Source: an uncultured Burkholderiales bacterium
GTDB taxonomy: Bacteria; Pseudomonadota; Gammaproteobacteria; Burkholderiales; Burkholderiaceae_C
NCBI GenBank assembly: GCA_903933115.1
Contig: CAIZIT010000013.1
Span: 1-42,791 of the forward strand
Length of the DNA: 42,791 bases
Reading direction: 5' to 3'
The notes under the pieces are model-generated. The model was not told the origin of the DNA. It did no database searches and saw only the letters and a program-made list of their open reading frames with translations. The translations under genes and the position numbers were made by a program. Positions within the stretch are counted from its first letter, which is position 1, and every line of letters starts with the position of its first letter. This document shows, in pieces, positions 8,712 through 17,685 of the stretch.

Positions 8712-9182
8712 CTCTGGCCCCTGAGGCTGAGCTTGGTGTTCTTTGGCGACCTTTCGCGTATTTGGGTGTGTTTTTTCGCTATTTGTTTTGTTTTGAGGGT
8801 CAGCGCCAATAAGACTTGGGCCTCCTTCAAGGTGCACACCAAGTGAGGTGGCGAGAAGTATTTCTCGCTCCTTGGGGCCAGAGTGGTCTCATTTTGGACG
8901 GGGTTGTCTCTTGATCGCTTAAAATAAAGGGTGTTAGGGGTTCACAGGTCGGCAAGGGTGCACGCTCGAGTGCCCAGGCACTTGATGGCTCTGCATGGTG
9001 TGGCGCTCTATCGACTTTGCCCCTCAAAAGGGTATCGTGATATCAACTCGCACGCTTGGCTCGACTCGCACCAGCACCCCGCACATGGGTGTATGAGGCT
9101 TGATGGCCATGAGCCCATGGATCCGCCAATTTTTGAGACGCACGAGACGTCTCGCTGAGTATCATTTCCCACAAATTGCAAC
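8712..9182. other. 471-bp gap between ispG and hisS
   Basis: No gene or RNA family was recognised. It contains a 7-bp perfect hairpin GCGAGAA-gtat-TTCTCGC (8851-8868) and an AT-rich cttaaaataaag near 8917 that could be a -10 region, although the nearest -35-like hexamer (ttggac, 8894) is too far away. If that start were used, hisS would have a leader of about 250 nt. Confidence 0.4.
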
Positions 9183-10523
9183 ATGACTGAGAAAATAACC
9201 GCCGTCAAAGGCATGAACGATGTATTGCCCAAAGAGTCACACCACTGGGAGTGGCTTGAGGCCAAAGTGCGTGTGCTCATGCAAAGCTATGCCTATCAAA
9301 ACATCCGCACCCCCATTGTGGAGCCCACCGCTTTGTTCATTCGCGGCCTGGGGGAGGTGACAGATATTGTGGAAAAGGAGATGTACTCCTTTGAGGATCG
9401 ATTGAACGGTGAGCAGCTCACCTTGCGCCCCGAGGCCACGGCGGGTGTCGTGAGGAGCGTGGTCGAGAACAATTTGCTCTACGATGCGCCAAGGCGTTTG
9501 TACTACATGGGGCCGATGTTCCGTCATGAACGCCCCCAACGCGGGCGTTACAGGCAGTTCCATCAAATTGGGGCTGAAGCCATTGGGTTTGCGGGCCCAG
9601 AGCTGGACGCGGAACTCATTTTGATGGCCAACAGCCTTTGGCAGCAATTGGGTCTGAGGGATGTGCGCTTGGAGCTCAACAGTTTGGGGCAACCCACTGA
9701 GCGAGCTGAGCACCGCCAAGCCCTCATCGCCTATTTGGAGCGCCATGCCCATATGCTGGACGAGGAGGCCAAGAGGCGCTTGTACAGCAATCCTTTAAGA
9801 ATTTTGGACACCAAAAACCCAGAGCTTCAAGACCTTGTCAATGCTGCCCCCAAGTTGATCGACCACTTGGGAGAGGGTTCGTTGGCTCATTTTGAGCGAT
9901 TGAAAGCCATTTTGGACGCCAACGGCGTGGCTTACACCATCAACCCCAGGCTGGTTCGGGGCATGGATTATTACAATTTATCGGTTTTTGAATTCATCAC
10001 CGAAAGTCTAGGCTCACAAGGCACCATTTGTGGAGGCGGGCGCTATGATTACTTGGTCGAGCAGTTGGGCGGTAAAGCGGCTCCCGCCGTGGGGTGGGCC
10101 TTTGGGGTGGAGCGTGTGCTGGAACTCCTCAAGACGCAAGAGTTGGTTCAACATGCGCCTCCAATGGACTGTTTTGCCGTGGTTCCCGATGCCAAGAGCT
10201 TTCCATTGGTGTTCAAGGTGGTGCAGTCTTTGAGACATTTGGGGCTCAAAGTCCAAATGCATTCGCCAGCAGCGGGACACGCCAAGCCCGAGGAGGGCGG
10301 GGCCCCCCTTTGGGAGCAAATGGGCAGCATGAAGTCGCAACTCAAGCGTGCAGACAGCTCAGGGGCCCGGTATGCCCTTATTTTTGGAGCCGAGGAGCTC
10401 TCCAAGGCCTCCTTGACCATCAAGTCTTTGAGGGATGGTGAGGGGGCTCAGAGGGTTGAGTTGTTAAAAGATGTCGATCTGTGGGGTAAGGCTCTACAAT
10501 CGAGCCTGACGGCTGGACATTGA
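9183..10523 (+). CDS. hisS: Histidine-tRNA ligase
   Basis: Class II aminoacyl-tRNA synthetase that charges tRNA-His. Visible signatures are motif 1 around [11 protein letters not shown] (43-52), LRPEAT (81-86), motif 2 [17 protein letters not shown] (112-128), the histidine-specific [14 protein letters not shown] and GGGRYDYL, and motif 3 [17 protein letters not shown]-terminal anticodon-binding domain follows. At 446 residues it is slightly longer than E. coli HisS; the extra residues are in the C-terminal domain around [12 protein letters not shown]. It starts a new unit after a long gap and is followed by a palindrome, tandem repeats and a terminator before yfgM. Confidence 0.97.
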   Translation: MTEKITAVKGMNDVLPKESHHWEWLEAKVRVLMQSYAYQNIRTPIVEPTALFIRGLGEVTDIVEKEMYSFEDRLNGEQLTLRPEATAGVVRSVVENNLLYDAPRRLYYMGPMFRHERPQRGRYRQFHQIGAEAIGFAGPELDAELILMANSLWQQLGLRDVRLELNSLGQPTERAEHRQALIAYLERHAHMLDEEAKRRLYSNPLRILDTKNPELQDLVNAAPKLIDHLGEGSLAHFERLKAILDANGVAYTINPRLVRGMDYYNLSVFEFITESLGSQGTICGGGRYDYLVEQLGGKAAPAVGWAFGVERVLELLKTQELVQHAPPMDCFAVVPDAKSFPLVFKVVQSLRHLGLKVQMHSPAAGHAKPEEGGAPLWEQMGSMKSQLKRADSSGARYALIFGAEELSKASLTIKSLRDGEGAQRVELLKDVDLWGKALQSSLTAGH

Positions 10524-10535
10524 TGGGGGCTCATG

Positions 10536-10557
10536 TCTGAAGTCCATGGACTTCAGA
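10536..10557. repeat. 22-bp perfect palindrome after hisS
   Basis: TCTGAAGTCC/ATGGACTTCAGA reads identically on both strands over 22 bp, centred between 10546 and 10547 and starting 12 bases after the hisS stop. No loop and no T-run are present, so a dimeric protein site or a cruciform is as likely as an RNA hairpin. Confidence 0.7.
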
Positions 10558-10589
10558 TGCTCTTTGCGTTGCTCCTTCGGCTGCACTTT

Positions 10590-10656
10590 GGGTTGATCAT
10601 TGGGTTGATCTTTGCGGCTGAACTCTGCAACTGAACACTGCAGCTGAACACTGCAG
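10590..10656 (+). repeat. Two short tandem repeats between hisS and yfgM
   Basis: A 12-bp unit gggttgatc(a/t)tt occurs twice (about 10590-10613). It is followed by three copies of the 13-bp unit ctgaacactgcag (10618-10630 degenerate, 10631-10643, 10644-10656). No gene is encoded here. Confidence 0.7.
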
Positions 10657-10661
10657 CTCAA

Positions 10662-10727
10662 GCCCCCCCCTCGGGTTGGGGTGGGCACCTTGGTTGTTTT
10701 TTTTTATTTTTTTATTTTTTTATTTTT
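10662..10727 (+). terminator. Terminator-like hairpin and long T-tracts before yfgM
   Basis: GCCC-c-CCCC (10662-10670), loop tcgggtt, then GGGG-t-GGGC (10678-10686) make a very stable stem. After 10 bases comes a T-run interrupted by single A residues (10697-10727), with an 8-base phase (attttttt) in part. It is probably the hisS terminator, although the T-run is further away than usual. The T-tracts may also serve as an AT-rich upstream element for yfgM. Confidence 0.55.
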
Positions 10728-10741
10728 ACCACTTATTTTCT

Positions 10742-11422
10742 ATGGCCTCGCACCTCGATCTTGAAGAACAAGAACAAATTGATGAGTTGAAACACTTTTG
10801 GAACAAGTACGGCTCAGCGCTGACTTGGGTGCTCATTGCCATTTTGTTGAGCTACAGCGCATGGAGCGGTTGGCAGTTTTGGCAAAGAAAACAAGCCGCC
10901 CAAGCCTCCGTTCTCTTTGAGACCGTTGAGAGGGCCGTTCAGTCCCAAGACCCCACCTTGATCACCAGAGCTTTGGCCGATATGCAAGACAAGTTTGCAG
11001 GTGCGACGTACACCCAGCATGCCAGTTTGATGGGTGCACGCTACTTTGCGGAGCACCAAGCGATGGATGCGGCAGAGAAAAACCTCGTTTGGGTCAAAGA
11101 GCATGCAAGCGATGAGGGCTTGGTTTCCTTGTCAAGACTGCGTTTGTCTGCTTTGGCGATGGAGGCTAAAAAATGGGATCAAGCGCGGGAGTGGCTCAAA
11201 AAGCCATTTCCCAAAGCCTTTGAGCCGCTCTCCTTGGACCGCTTGGGTGACATTGATTTGCAAGAAAAGAAACTCGAGGACGCCAAAAATCACTTCCAAC
11301 AAGCTTGGAGCACCATGTCCGAGAGAGATGAGTACAGGCCCTTGATTGAAGTGAAGTTGGCCAGTCTTGGGGTTGATGTGCGGACGATCGAGTCTGAGAA
11401 GAAAAAGGAGACGAAGGAGTGA
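10742..11422 (+). CDS. yfgM: YfgM-type membrane-anchored TPR protein (BamB operon ancillary)
   Basis: Inner-membrane protein whose periplasmic TPR domain associates with SecYEG and periplasmic chaperones in E. coli. The N-terminus is cytosolic and acidic (HLDLEEQEQIDELKHFW). One membrane segment follows (about residues 27-47, ALTWVLIAILLSYSAWSGWQ), then repeats with LGDIDLQEKKLEDAKNHFQQAW. It is 226 residues from the ATG at 10742. No Shine-Dalgarno site is visible; the start follows long T-tracts. A longer start at 10676 would lie inside the terminator hairpin and is unlikely. The stop overlaps the bamB start codon. Confidence 0.9.
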   Translation: MASHLDLEEQEQIDELKHFWNKYGSALTWVLIAILLSYSAWSGWQFWQRKQAAQASVLFETVERAVQSQDPTLITRALADMQDKFAGATYTQHASLMGARYFAEHQAMDAAEKNLVWVKEHASDEGLVSLSRLRLSALAMEAKKWDQAREWLKKPFPKAFEPLSLDRLGDIDLQEKKLEDAKNHFQQAWSTMSERDEYRPLIEVKLASLGVDVRTIESEKKKETKE

Positions 11423-12609
11423 GTCTTTTCTCTTCATCCCTCAGTCGTTGGAGTCCTTTAGGATTGTCCCGTGCCCTAGGTCTTTTGGGTGTGGGTGTGG
11501 GGCTTGCACTTTTGATGAGTTGCTCCTCCACCGTCAAGCCCAAAGCCAAGGAGGTGGTGGTGGGGCAGGTTGGCCAGCAAATCGAGCCCTCTTATGCGTT
11601 GAGCATCCCGCCCTTTAACGCCTTCATGGTCCCCCATGTCAATGGCACGCAGGTGACATTTGCTTCCGAAAACGGTTTGATCACTCAATTGGACGCCAAG
11701 GATGGCAAGGTCCTGTGGAGCTTGGACTTGAAGACCCCCTTGTCCTCCGCTTTGGGCTCGGACGGTCAACGCTTCACGGTCACCACCAAAAACAACCAAG
11801 TCCTGACCTTTGATCAAAAGGGGCTGCTTTGGAAGAGCACCATGAGTTCCCAAAGCATCACGCCACCCTTGGTGGCGGGTGAGCGGGTTTTTGTGTTGCT
11901 TGCAGATCGCTCGGTGGTGGCCATGGATGGTCAAAGCGGTCGTGTGCTTTGGACCCAACAGCGTCCCGGGGATCCTTTGACCTTGAACCAAAAAGGCCTT
12001 TTGATGGCGGTCAGAGACACCTTGGTGGTGGGGTTCTCAGGACGCATGCTGGGCTTGAATCCGCTGACTGGACAAGCCAAGTTTGACACCCCCATTGCGG
12101 TTCCCCGAGGTGTGAACGATTTGGAGCGCTTGGTGGATTTGGTCTCGCCAGCCTACCGATTTGGAGACTTGGTGTGCGTGCGCGCATTTCAAGCTCAAGT
12201 GGGCTGCGTGAACGCGCAGCGCGGCAACTTGCTTTGGAGCCGTGTGGCCAATGGAGACCAAGGTTTGTCGGGCAACGACGATGCGGTGGTGGCGGCCGAG
12301 AGCAACGGGATGGTGTTGGCGTGGTCGAGAACTTCGGGTGAGAAGTTGTTTGAGACCGATGTCTTGAAGTACCGCAAACTCTCCACCCCCTTGGTCTTGC
12401 CTGAGGGCGTCTTGGTGAGTGACCAAGACGGGATGGTTTATCTCTTGTCCTCCAAAGATGGCCACATTCTCAATAAAACAGATACCCAAACCCAGGCGAC
12501 TTTGGGTCTGAGTTTGCCCTTGGAGGGAGGGTTCTTGTACGCTTCTAGAGCGGGCAAGATCAGGGCCTTTAAGCTCCCACCAACGAACGTGAAGTTGACC
12601 AACCCGTGA
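11419..12609 (+). CDS. bamB: Outer membrane assembly lipoprotein BamB
   Basis: Eight-bladed beta-propeller lipoprotein of the BAM complex that docks on BamA. The hydrophobic signal ends in the lipobox LLMSC, with Cys 35 if the GTG at 11419 is used. Repeated PQQ-like blades are visible: [63 protein letters not shown]. The GTG overlaps the yfgM stop (GTGA), but the AGGAG lies directly against it. A TTG at 11464 with GGAG upstream would give a more typical 20-residue lipoprotein signal. The gene is translationally coupled to der, whose GTG overlaps the bamB stop. Confidence 0.95.
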   Translation: MSLFSSSLSRWSPLGLSRALGLLGVGVGLALLMSCSSTVKPKAKEVVVGQVGQQIEPSYALSIPPFNAFMVPHVNGTQVTFASENGLITQLDAKDGKVLWSLDLKTPLSSALGSDGQRFTVTTKNNQVLTFDQKGLLWKSTMSSQSITPPLVAGERVFVLLADRSVVAMDGQSGRVLWTQQRPGDPLTLNQKGLLMAVRDTLVVGFSGRMLGLNPLTGQAKFDTPIAVPRGVNDLERLVDLVSPAYRFGDLVCVRAFQAQVGCVNAQRGNLLWSRVANGDQGLSGNDDAVVAAESNGMVLAWSRTSGEKLFETDVLKYRKLSTPLVLPEGVLVSDQDGMVYLLSSKDGHILNKTDTQTQATLGLSLPLEGGFLYASRAGKIRAFKLPPTNVKLTNP

Positions 12610-13943
12610 AACCAGTTTTAGCCTTAGTGGGACGACCCAATGTGGGCAAGTCCACACTCTTTAACCGCTTGACCAAGAGTCGAGACGCCATTGTGGCGGA
12701 TTTTGCCGGTCTCACCCGAGATCGTCATTATGGAGACGCTCGTTTGGGGGCTCATGAGTTCATCGTGATCGATACCGGTGGCTTTGAGCCCGATGCGAGC
12801 TCGGGGATCTACAAAGAAATGGCCAAGCAAACCCGACAAGCGGTGGCTGAGGCCGATGTGGTGGTGTTTGTGGTGGATGCCCGAGAGGGACTCTCGGCGC
12901 AAGATCACGACATTGCCAACTATTTGCGCAAACTGAGCAAACCCACATTGCTCGTGGCCAACAAAGCCGAGGGCATGTCCGAAGGTCCTCAGTTGGTGGA
13001 GTTTTATGAGCTCGGTCTTGGCGATGTGCACCCGGTTTCTGCCGCTCACGGTCAAGGCATTCGCAGCATGGTCGAGTTGGCCTTGGAGCCCTTGCATTTG
13101 GATTTGGAGGCCGAGGAGTCTGAGCTGGAGGATGTGCCGGGTGTGATCAAATTGGCCGTTGCGGGCCGACCCAATGTGGGCAAGTCCACTTTGATCAACA
13201 CTTGGCTGGGTGAAGAGCGCTTGGTGGCTTTTGACTTGCCTGGCACCACCAGAGACGCCATTCATGTGCCCTTGGAGTTCAAGGGGCAAAAGTACGACTT
13301 GATCGATACAGCTGGACTCAGGCGAAAGGGCCGAGTCTTTGAGGCCATTGAGAAGTTCTCTGTGGTGAAGACGCTCCAAGCGATTGCTTCTGCCAATGTG
13401 GTTCTTCTTCTCTTGGATGCCACACAAGGCGTGACCGATCAAGATGCCCATATTGCAGGCTACATCCTCGAGAGTGGTCGAGCGGTGGTGTTGGCGGTGA
13501 ACAAATGGGATGCGATCGATCGCTATCAACGCGAGATGGTGCAGCGCTCGATCGAGACGCGCTTGCCGTTTTTAAAGTTTGCCAATTTGCATCACATCTC
13601 TGCCATCAAGCGCCAAGGTTTGGGTCCTGTTTGGGATTCGATCTCTCAAGCCTATAAGGCCGCCAACTGCAAGATGTCCACCCCCATCTTGACGCGACTC
13701 TTGCTCGAAGCGGTGCAGTTCCAGTCCCCCAAGCGTGCGGGCATGTTCAGGCCCAAGTTGCGTTACGCCCACCAAGGTGGCATGAATCCACCGATCATTG
13801 TGGTGCATGGGAACTCCTTGGAGCACGTGACGGATTCGTACAAGCGGTTTTTAGAGGGGCGATTTCGAAAAGAGTTCAGTTTGCAAGGCACACCCTTGAG
13901 AATTGAGATGAAAACCACTCACAACCCCTACAAAGATACCTGA
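12606..13943 (+). CDS. der: Ribosome-assembly GTPase Der (EngA)
   Basis: Essential GTPase with two tandem G domains that supports 50S subunit maturation. Both P-loops read GRPNVGKST (residues 9-17 and about 186-194). DTGGF and DTAGLRRKG are the G3 regions, and ANKAE and VNKWD are the G4 regions. The C-terminal KH-like domain follows (residues about 355-445). Length of 445 residues is normal. It starts with GTG overlapping the bamB stop, so bamB and der are coupled. The yfgM-bamB-der set is a standard operon of Burkholderiales. Confidence 0.97.
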   Translation: MKPVLALVGRPNVGKSTLFNRLTKSRDAIVADFAGLTRDRHYGDARLGAHEFIVIDTGGFEPDASSGIYKEMAKQTRQAVAEADVVVFVVDAREGLSAQDHDIANYLRKLSKPTLLVANKAEGMSEGPQLVEFYELGLGDVHPVSAAHGQGIRSMVELALEPLHLDLEAEESELEDVPGVIKLAVAGRPNVGKSTLINTWLGEERLVAFDLPGTTRDAIHVPLEFKGQKYDLIDTAGLRRKGRVFEAIEKFSVVKTLQAIASANVVLLLLDATQGVTDQDAHIAGYILESGRAVVLAVNKWDAIDRYQREMVQRSIETRLPFLKFANLHHISAIKRQGLGPVWDSISQAYKAANCKMSTPILTRLLLEAVQFQSPKRAGMFRPKLRYAHQGGMNPPIIVVHGNSLEHVTDSYKRFLEGRFRKEFSLQGTPLRIEMKTTHNPYKDT

Positions 13944-14015
13944 GTTTTATAAAAAAAGGGCTTGTTGTGGTATGGTTACGTTTTACCACTTCAACACCAG
14001 AACACGGAGAATATC

Positions 14016-14276
14016 GTGAACAACAAAGGTCAACTCCTTCAAGACCCATTTTTGAACTTGCTTAGAAAAGAGCACGTGCCCGTGTCCATTTATTTGGTCA
14101 ACGGCATCAAGCTTCAAGGGCAAATCGAGTCTTTTGATCAGTATGTGGTGCTGCTCAGAAACACGGTCACTCAAATGGTCTACAAGCACGCCATCTCCAC
14201 CATCGTGCCCGGACGAGCAGTGAACTTCTCGGGCAGTGAGTTGGCTGAGCAAAGCGCCAACACAGAAGGTCAGTAA
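14016..14276 (+). CDS. hfq: RNA chaperone Hfq
   Basis: Hexameric Sm-like protein that anneals small RNAs to mRNAs. The N-terminus [23 protein letters not shown] and the Sm motifs ([22 protein letters not shown], then [10 protein letters not shown]) match Hfq closely. The GTG at 14016 has GGAGA about 6 nt upstream and gives the conserved N-terminus; an upstream in-frame start at 13962 would add unrelated residues. The protein is 86 residues, with a short polar tail. The gap upstream of it is only 72 bp and includes a 6-bp GTGGTA/TACCAC inverted repeat (13966-13988 region). Confidence 0.96.
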   Translation: MNNKGQLLQDPFLNLLRKEHVPVSIYLVNGIKLQGQIESFDQYVVLLRNTVTQMVYKHAISTIVPGRAVNFSGSELAEQSANTEGQ

Positions 14277-14588
14277 AAGCTTGTTGACTTCATGCTTTTT
14301 TTGCGACGCTTTGCTTGCCAAAGAGCCTGCGCTTTGATCCAATCCCAATCTTCAGCCTTGCGTCCATCTCCTCCAATGTCGTTTGAGCGCCAAGTGTGAC
14401 TGCAAGCCTCAAGCACCAGACCTTGCACCAGACCTTGTACCAGACCTTGTACCAGACCTTGTACCAGACCTTTTTGGCTTGGCCTGAAGCGAGCGCCCTG
14501 CGCTTGGTCAGCAAAACAGTGACGCCCTCTGGTTGGGTGTTGCGTTCATCAAAGCGTCCTTGTCCCCTTTTTAGGAATCCCCTCTTTC
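14277..14588. other. 312-bp gap between hfq and hflX
   Basis: No gene was recognised. It contains five tandem 12-bp repeats at 14414-14473. The gap is long for a pair usually close together or co-transcribed. Confidence 0.5.
14414..14473 (+). repeat. Five tandem copies of a 12-bp unit
   Basis: The unit (c/t)accagaccttg occurs five times without spacers: two copies starting with c, three starting with t, the last ending in t. It lies between hfq and hflX. Without spacers it is not a CRISPR array; it looks like a slippage-prone microsatellite. Confidence 0.85.
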
Positions 14589-15827
14589 TTGATTGATACA
14601 GCACCACTCCCCACTGCGCGCGTCCTTTTGGTTGGCGTTGACCTGGGCGTTTCCTACTTTGATGAAGAGCTTGAGGAGTTGGGCCTTTTGGCGCAGACCG
14701 CAGGCTTGACACCCGTGAGAGCCTTTGTCTGTAAAAGAAAAGCACCCGATGCGGCGCTTTTTGTCGGCTCTGGTAAAGCGCAGGAGATCAAAGAGTTGGC
14801 CCTGGCGCTGGGCGCACAAGAGATCCTCTTTGATCAAGCGCTCAGCCCCGCGCAACAAAGAAATTTAGAGCGCCACATGGAGATGCCCGTCAACGATCGC
14901 ACCATGCTGATCTTGGAGATTTTCGCCCAACGCGCTCGCTCCCATGAGGGCAAACTTCAAGTGGAGCTGGCAAGGCTTCAATATTTGAGCACCCGATTGG
15001 TCAGGAGGTGGTCCCATCTTGAGCGGCAAAGAGGAGGGATCGGCAACCGAGGTGGTCCAGGAGAGACGCAAATTGAGTTGGACCGGCGCATGATCTCGCA
15101 GTCCATCAAGAGAACACGCGAGAGGCTTGAGCGTGTTAAAAAGCAGCGCTCCACCCAAAGAAGGCAAAGGACCAGGGGAGCCCATTTGGGCGTTTCTTTG
15201 GTGGGCTACACGAACGCGGGCAAGTCGACCTTGTTCAACGCGCTGGTCAAAGCGCGCGCCTACGCCGCAGACCAACTGTTTGCAACCTTGGACACGACGA
15301 CCAGGCAGTTGTATTTGGGCGACTCGCAAGGGGTGGGTAAAACAGTCTCCCTCTCCGACACCGTGGGCTTCATCAGGGATCTTCCCCACACCTTGGTGGA
15401 CGCCTTTGAGGCGACCTTGCAAGAGGCGGCCCAGGCGGACTTGTTGCTCCACGTGGTGGATGCCTCGAACCCCTCCTTTGAGGAGCAGCTTCGCGAGGTG
15501 CAGCGGGTTTTGGAAGACATTGGTGCCTCTCATGTGCCCCAATGGTTGATTTTCAACAAAATTGATGCTTTGCCACTTGATCGATTGCCTTTTAGGCGAG
15601 TCGATACCTATGATTTTGAGGGGCGTGAGTTGCCCCGACTCTTTTTAAGTGCCAAAAGTGGTCAGGGCTTGGATGTGCTCAGAGACCGTTTGGCACAGTG
15701 GGCCTTGAAGGTGGAGGAGGGAGATCTGGGTGAGGTTGCGCTGGATGTGAGAATGATCCAACAAGTTCCCGGGTTGCATGATGTTCATGATGCTCATGAT
15801 GAGGATGGGGATGGGGATGAGGTCTAA
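14589..15827 (+). CDS. hflX: Ribosome-splitting GTPase HflX
   Basis: GTPase that splits stalled 70S ribosomes, notably under heat stress. It has an N-terminal nucleotide-binding-like domain (FVGSGKAQEI), the glycine-rich RQRGGIGNRGGPGETQIE (about 146-162), a coiled segment, and a G domain with GYTNAGKS (206-213), DTVGFIRDLP and FNKID. The C-terminal tail is unusual: DVHDAHDEDGDGDEV, His/Asp-rich. The start appears to be TTG at 14589, with AGGA about 13 nt upstream; no ATG or GTG is in frame between the preceding stop and that point. Length is 412 residues. It follows hfq, as in many proteobacteria. Confidence 0.95.
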   Translation: MIDTAPLPTARVLLVGVDLGVSYFDEELEELGLLAQTAGLTPVRAFVCKRKAPDAALFVGSGKAQEIKELALALGAQEILFDQALSPAQQRNLERHMEMPVNDRTMLILEIFAQRARSHEGKLQVELARLQYLSTRLVRRWSHLERQRGGIGNRGGPGETQIELDRRMISQSIKRTRERLERVKKQRSTQRRQRTRGAHLGVSLVGYTNAGKSTLFNALVKARAYAADQLFATLDTTTRQLYLGDSQGVGKTVSLSDTVGFIRDLPHTLVDAFEATLQEAAQADLLLHVVDASNPSFEEQLREVQRVLEDIGASHVPQWLIFNKIDALPLDRLPFRRVDTYDFEGRELPRLFLSAKSGQGLDVLRDRLAQWALKVEEGDLGEVALDVRMIQQVPGLHDVHDAHDEDGDGDEV

Positions 15828-15959
15828 TCAGATCTGAAGAGATCGGTAGAGTTCAGCTTCGTTTGGAGGTGCAAAATGTCCGGGTCCTGGCTTTGAAAAG
15901 CTTGAAAGCGCGGCGTTTGTCCAAAAGCAGCTCAGAAGTTTGATTTAAATTATGAAATC

Positions 15960-15997
15960 CCTCGAACAGCACCCCTCAAATCGGTGTGCATTCGAGG
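15960..15997 (+). promoter_or_regulatory. Hairpin upstream of hflK
   Basis: CCTCGAA (15960-15966) pairs perfectly with TTCGAGG (15991-15997), with an inner CACC/GGTG stem. It is 37 bases before the hflK start, in the 207-bp gap after hflX. There is no T-run; it could be a leader structure. Confidence 0.45.
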
Positions 15998-16034
15998 CAC
16001 AATGTGGGTCTAGATAAAGAAAGATTGGGTCGAC

Positions 16035-17630
16035 ATGGATCTGAATTTAAAAACACCGCTGAAGAAATCACTGTTATGGGCCCGAGGGCTCTTGGGCCTC
16101 ATGTTGGGCGCCGTGAAGCCCTTGCGTCAAGCCACGCCAAGGGGTGCACTGATGTCCATGGATCAGCCCCCTAGAGACCCTTCACAAGAGCCTGCTCGTG
16201 AGCCGGCCAGGTCCCCGTTTGATGTGCCGACTTCACAAGGCCAGCAAGGTCAGTCCGGTCAGTCCGGTCAGTCCGGTCAGTCCGGTCAGTCCGGTCAATC
16301 GGGTCAATCTGGCCATGGAGGTGCTTCTGATCCCAAAAACGACCCCTCACGATCGCCTCGCCCCACACCCAATGGCCCGCCCGACTTGGATGAGCTTTGG
16401 AGAGACTTCAATCAACGCATTGGGGGTTTCTTTGGCGGCAAAGGCTCATCGGGCCAAGAGCCCCACGGCTCCTCGCCCAACGGTTCGGGTCAACCGCCCT
16501 TTGGTCAAGACTTGAAGGCTGCAAAATTTGCAGCAAGCGTTGCAGGTTTGGTGATTTTGTTGATCTGGCTGGGCTCGGGATTTTTCATCGTGCAAGAGGG
16601 CCAACAAGCCGTGATCACCCAATTTGGCAAATACCACAGCACCTTGGGTGCGGGCTTCAATTGGAGGATGCCATATCCCATCCAGCGCCATGAGTTGGTG
16701 TTTGTGACGCAAATTCGCTCTGTGGATGTGGGGCGTGACTTGGTCATCAAAGCCACAGGACTCCGAGAGTCTGCGATGCTTACGCAAGATGAAAACATCT
16801 TGGAGATGAAGTTTGCTGTTCAATACCGGTTAACGGATGCGAGAGCTTACCTCTTTGAGAGCAAGAATCCGACCGATGCCGTGATCCAAGCGGCGGAGAC
16901 GGCGGCGCGTGAGGTGATTGGCAAGATGCGCATGGACGCCGCGTTGTCTGAAGATCGCGATCAAATCGCACCTCGCATCAGAGAGATCATGCAAGTCATT
17001 TTGGATCAGTACAAGGTGGGCATTGAGGTCGTTGCGATCAACTTGGAACAAGGCGGCGTGCGTCCCCCTGAGCAAGTGCAAGCGGCGTTTGACGATGTGC
17101 TCAAAGCCGGTCAAGAGCGCGAGCGGGCCAAGAACGAGGCGGAAGCCTATGCCAATGATGTGATTCCCAGAGCGGTCGGCGCAGCCTCACGACTCAAAGA
17201 GGAGGCCGATGGTTACAAGGCTCGAATCGTGGCTCAAGCCGAGGGCGATGCCCAGCGCTTCAAAGCCCTTTATGCCGAGTACCAAAAGGCCCCTCAAGTC
17301 ACCAGAGACCGCATGTACATCGATGCGATGCAGCAAATTTACAGCAACGTCTCCAAAGTCTTGGTGGACTCTCATCAGGGCTCCAATATGCTTTACCTGC
17401 CCTTGGACAAGATCATGCAAATGACGCAGTCAGGCGTGTCCTCCGCGGCCGCTTCCAGTTCATCGAGTGCGGGCTCCAACTCACCCAATGCCAACGCCTC
17501 CAACAGCCTGGGCGCTGTGGGCTCGGGTGCACAACCGTTCACCGAACCCAATGGTTTTAATTCATCTGTTCCATCCTCCTCGGACATTCGCTCCAGAGAC
17601 GGACGCTCAAGGGACAGGGATGGACGCTAG
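16035..17630 (+). CDS. hflK: FtsH-modulating SPFH protein HflK
   Basis: Forms the HflKC membrane cage around the FtsH protease. The N-terminal cytosolic part carries a Gln-Ser-Gly repeat, then GPPDLDELWRDFNQRI, typical of HflK. One membrane segment follows (about residues 165-185, FAASVAGLVILLIWLGSGFFIV), then the SPFH/band-7 domain (VQEGQQAVITQFGKY, LTQDENILEMKFAVQYRL) and a long coiled region. The C-terminus is Ser/Asn-rich. At 531 residues it is longer than usual because of these two low-complexity parts. An alternative ATG at 16152 with AAGGGG upstream would remove 39 residues. The hflC gene follows after 55 bp. Confidence 0.95.
   Translation: MDLNLKTPLKKSLLWARGLLGLMLGAVKPLRQATPRGALMSMDQPPRDPSQEPAREPARSPFDVPTSQGQQGQSGQSGQSGQSGQSGQSGQSGHGGASDPKNDPSRSPRPTPNGPPDLDELWRDFNQRIGGFFGGKGSSGQEPHGSSPNGSGQPPFGQDLKAAKFAASVAGLVILLIWLGSGFFIVQEGQQAVITQFGKYHSTLGAGFNWRMPYPIQRHELVFVTQIRSVDVGRDLVIKATGLRESAMLTQDENILEMKFAVQYRLTDARAYLFESKNPTDAVIQAAETAAREVIGKMRMDAALSEDRDQIAPRIREIMQVILDQYKVGIEVVAINLEQGGVRPPEQVQAAFDDVLKAGQERERAKNEAEAYANDVIPRAVGAASRLKEEADGYKARIVAQAEGDAQRFKALYAEYQKAPQVTRDRMYIDAMQQIYSNVSKVLVDSHQGSNMLYLPLDKIMQMTQSGVSSAAASSSSSAGSNSPNANASNSLGAVGSGAQPFTEPNGFNSSVPSSSDIRSRDGRSRDRDGR
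16248..16310 (+). repeat. Seven 9-bp repeats coding Gly-Gln-Ser in hflK
   Basis: Five identical ggtcagtcc units and two variants (ggtcaatcg, ggtcaatct) are in tandem. Copy-number change would lengthen or shorten the cytosolic linker in frame. The near identity of the first five points to recent expansion. Confidence 0.85.
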
Positions 17631-17685
17631 AGTGCCCAAGCACCCAAAGTTGAGTCGCACGCGTTAAGAATTGAAGGAATTTGTC

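Noticed and set aside
9020-9034. A 15-bp sequence CCCCTCAAAAGGGTA shared with 20187-20201
   Set aside because: One shared 15-mer is expected by chance in about 43 kb, and the contexts differ (no promoter at the first site).
8931-9158. Small plus-strand protein in the ispG-hisS gap
   Set aside because: No Shine-Dalgarno site, no recognisable motif and a His/Arg/Pro composition like random GC-rich sequence.
12624-13529. A 301-codon minus-strand frame opposite der
   Set aside because: It lies wholly inside der, whose two GTPase domains are unmistakable; the antisense peptide is His/Gln-rich noise.
14414-14473. CRISPR array
   Set aside because: The 12-bp units are directly adjacent with no spacers and there are no cas genes nearby.
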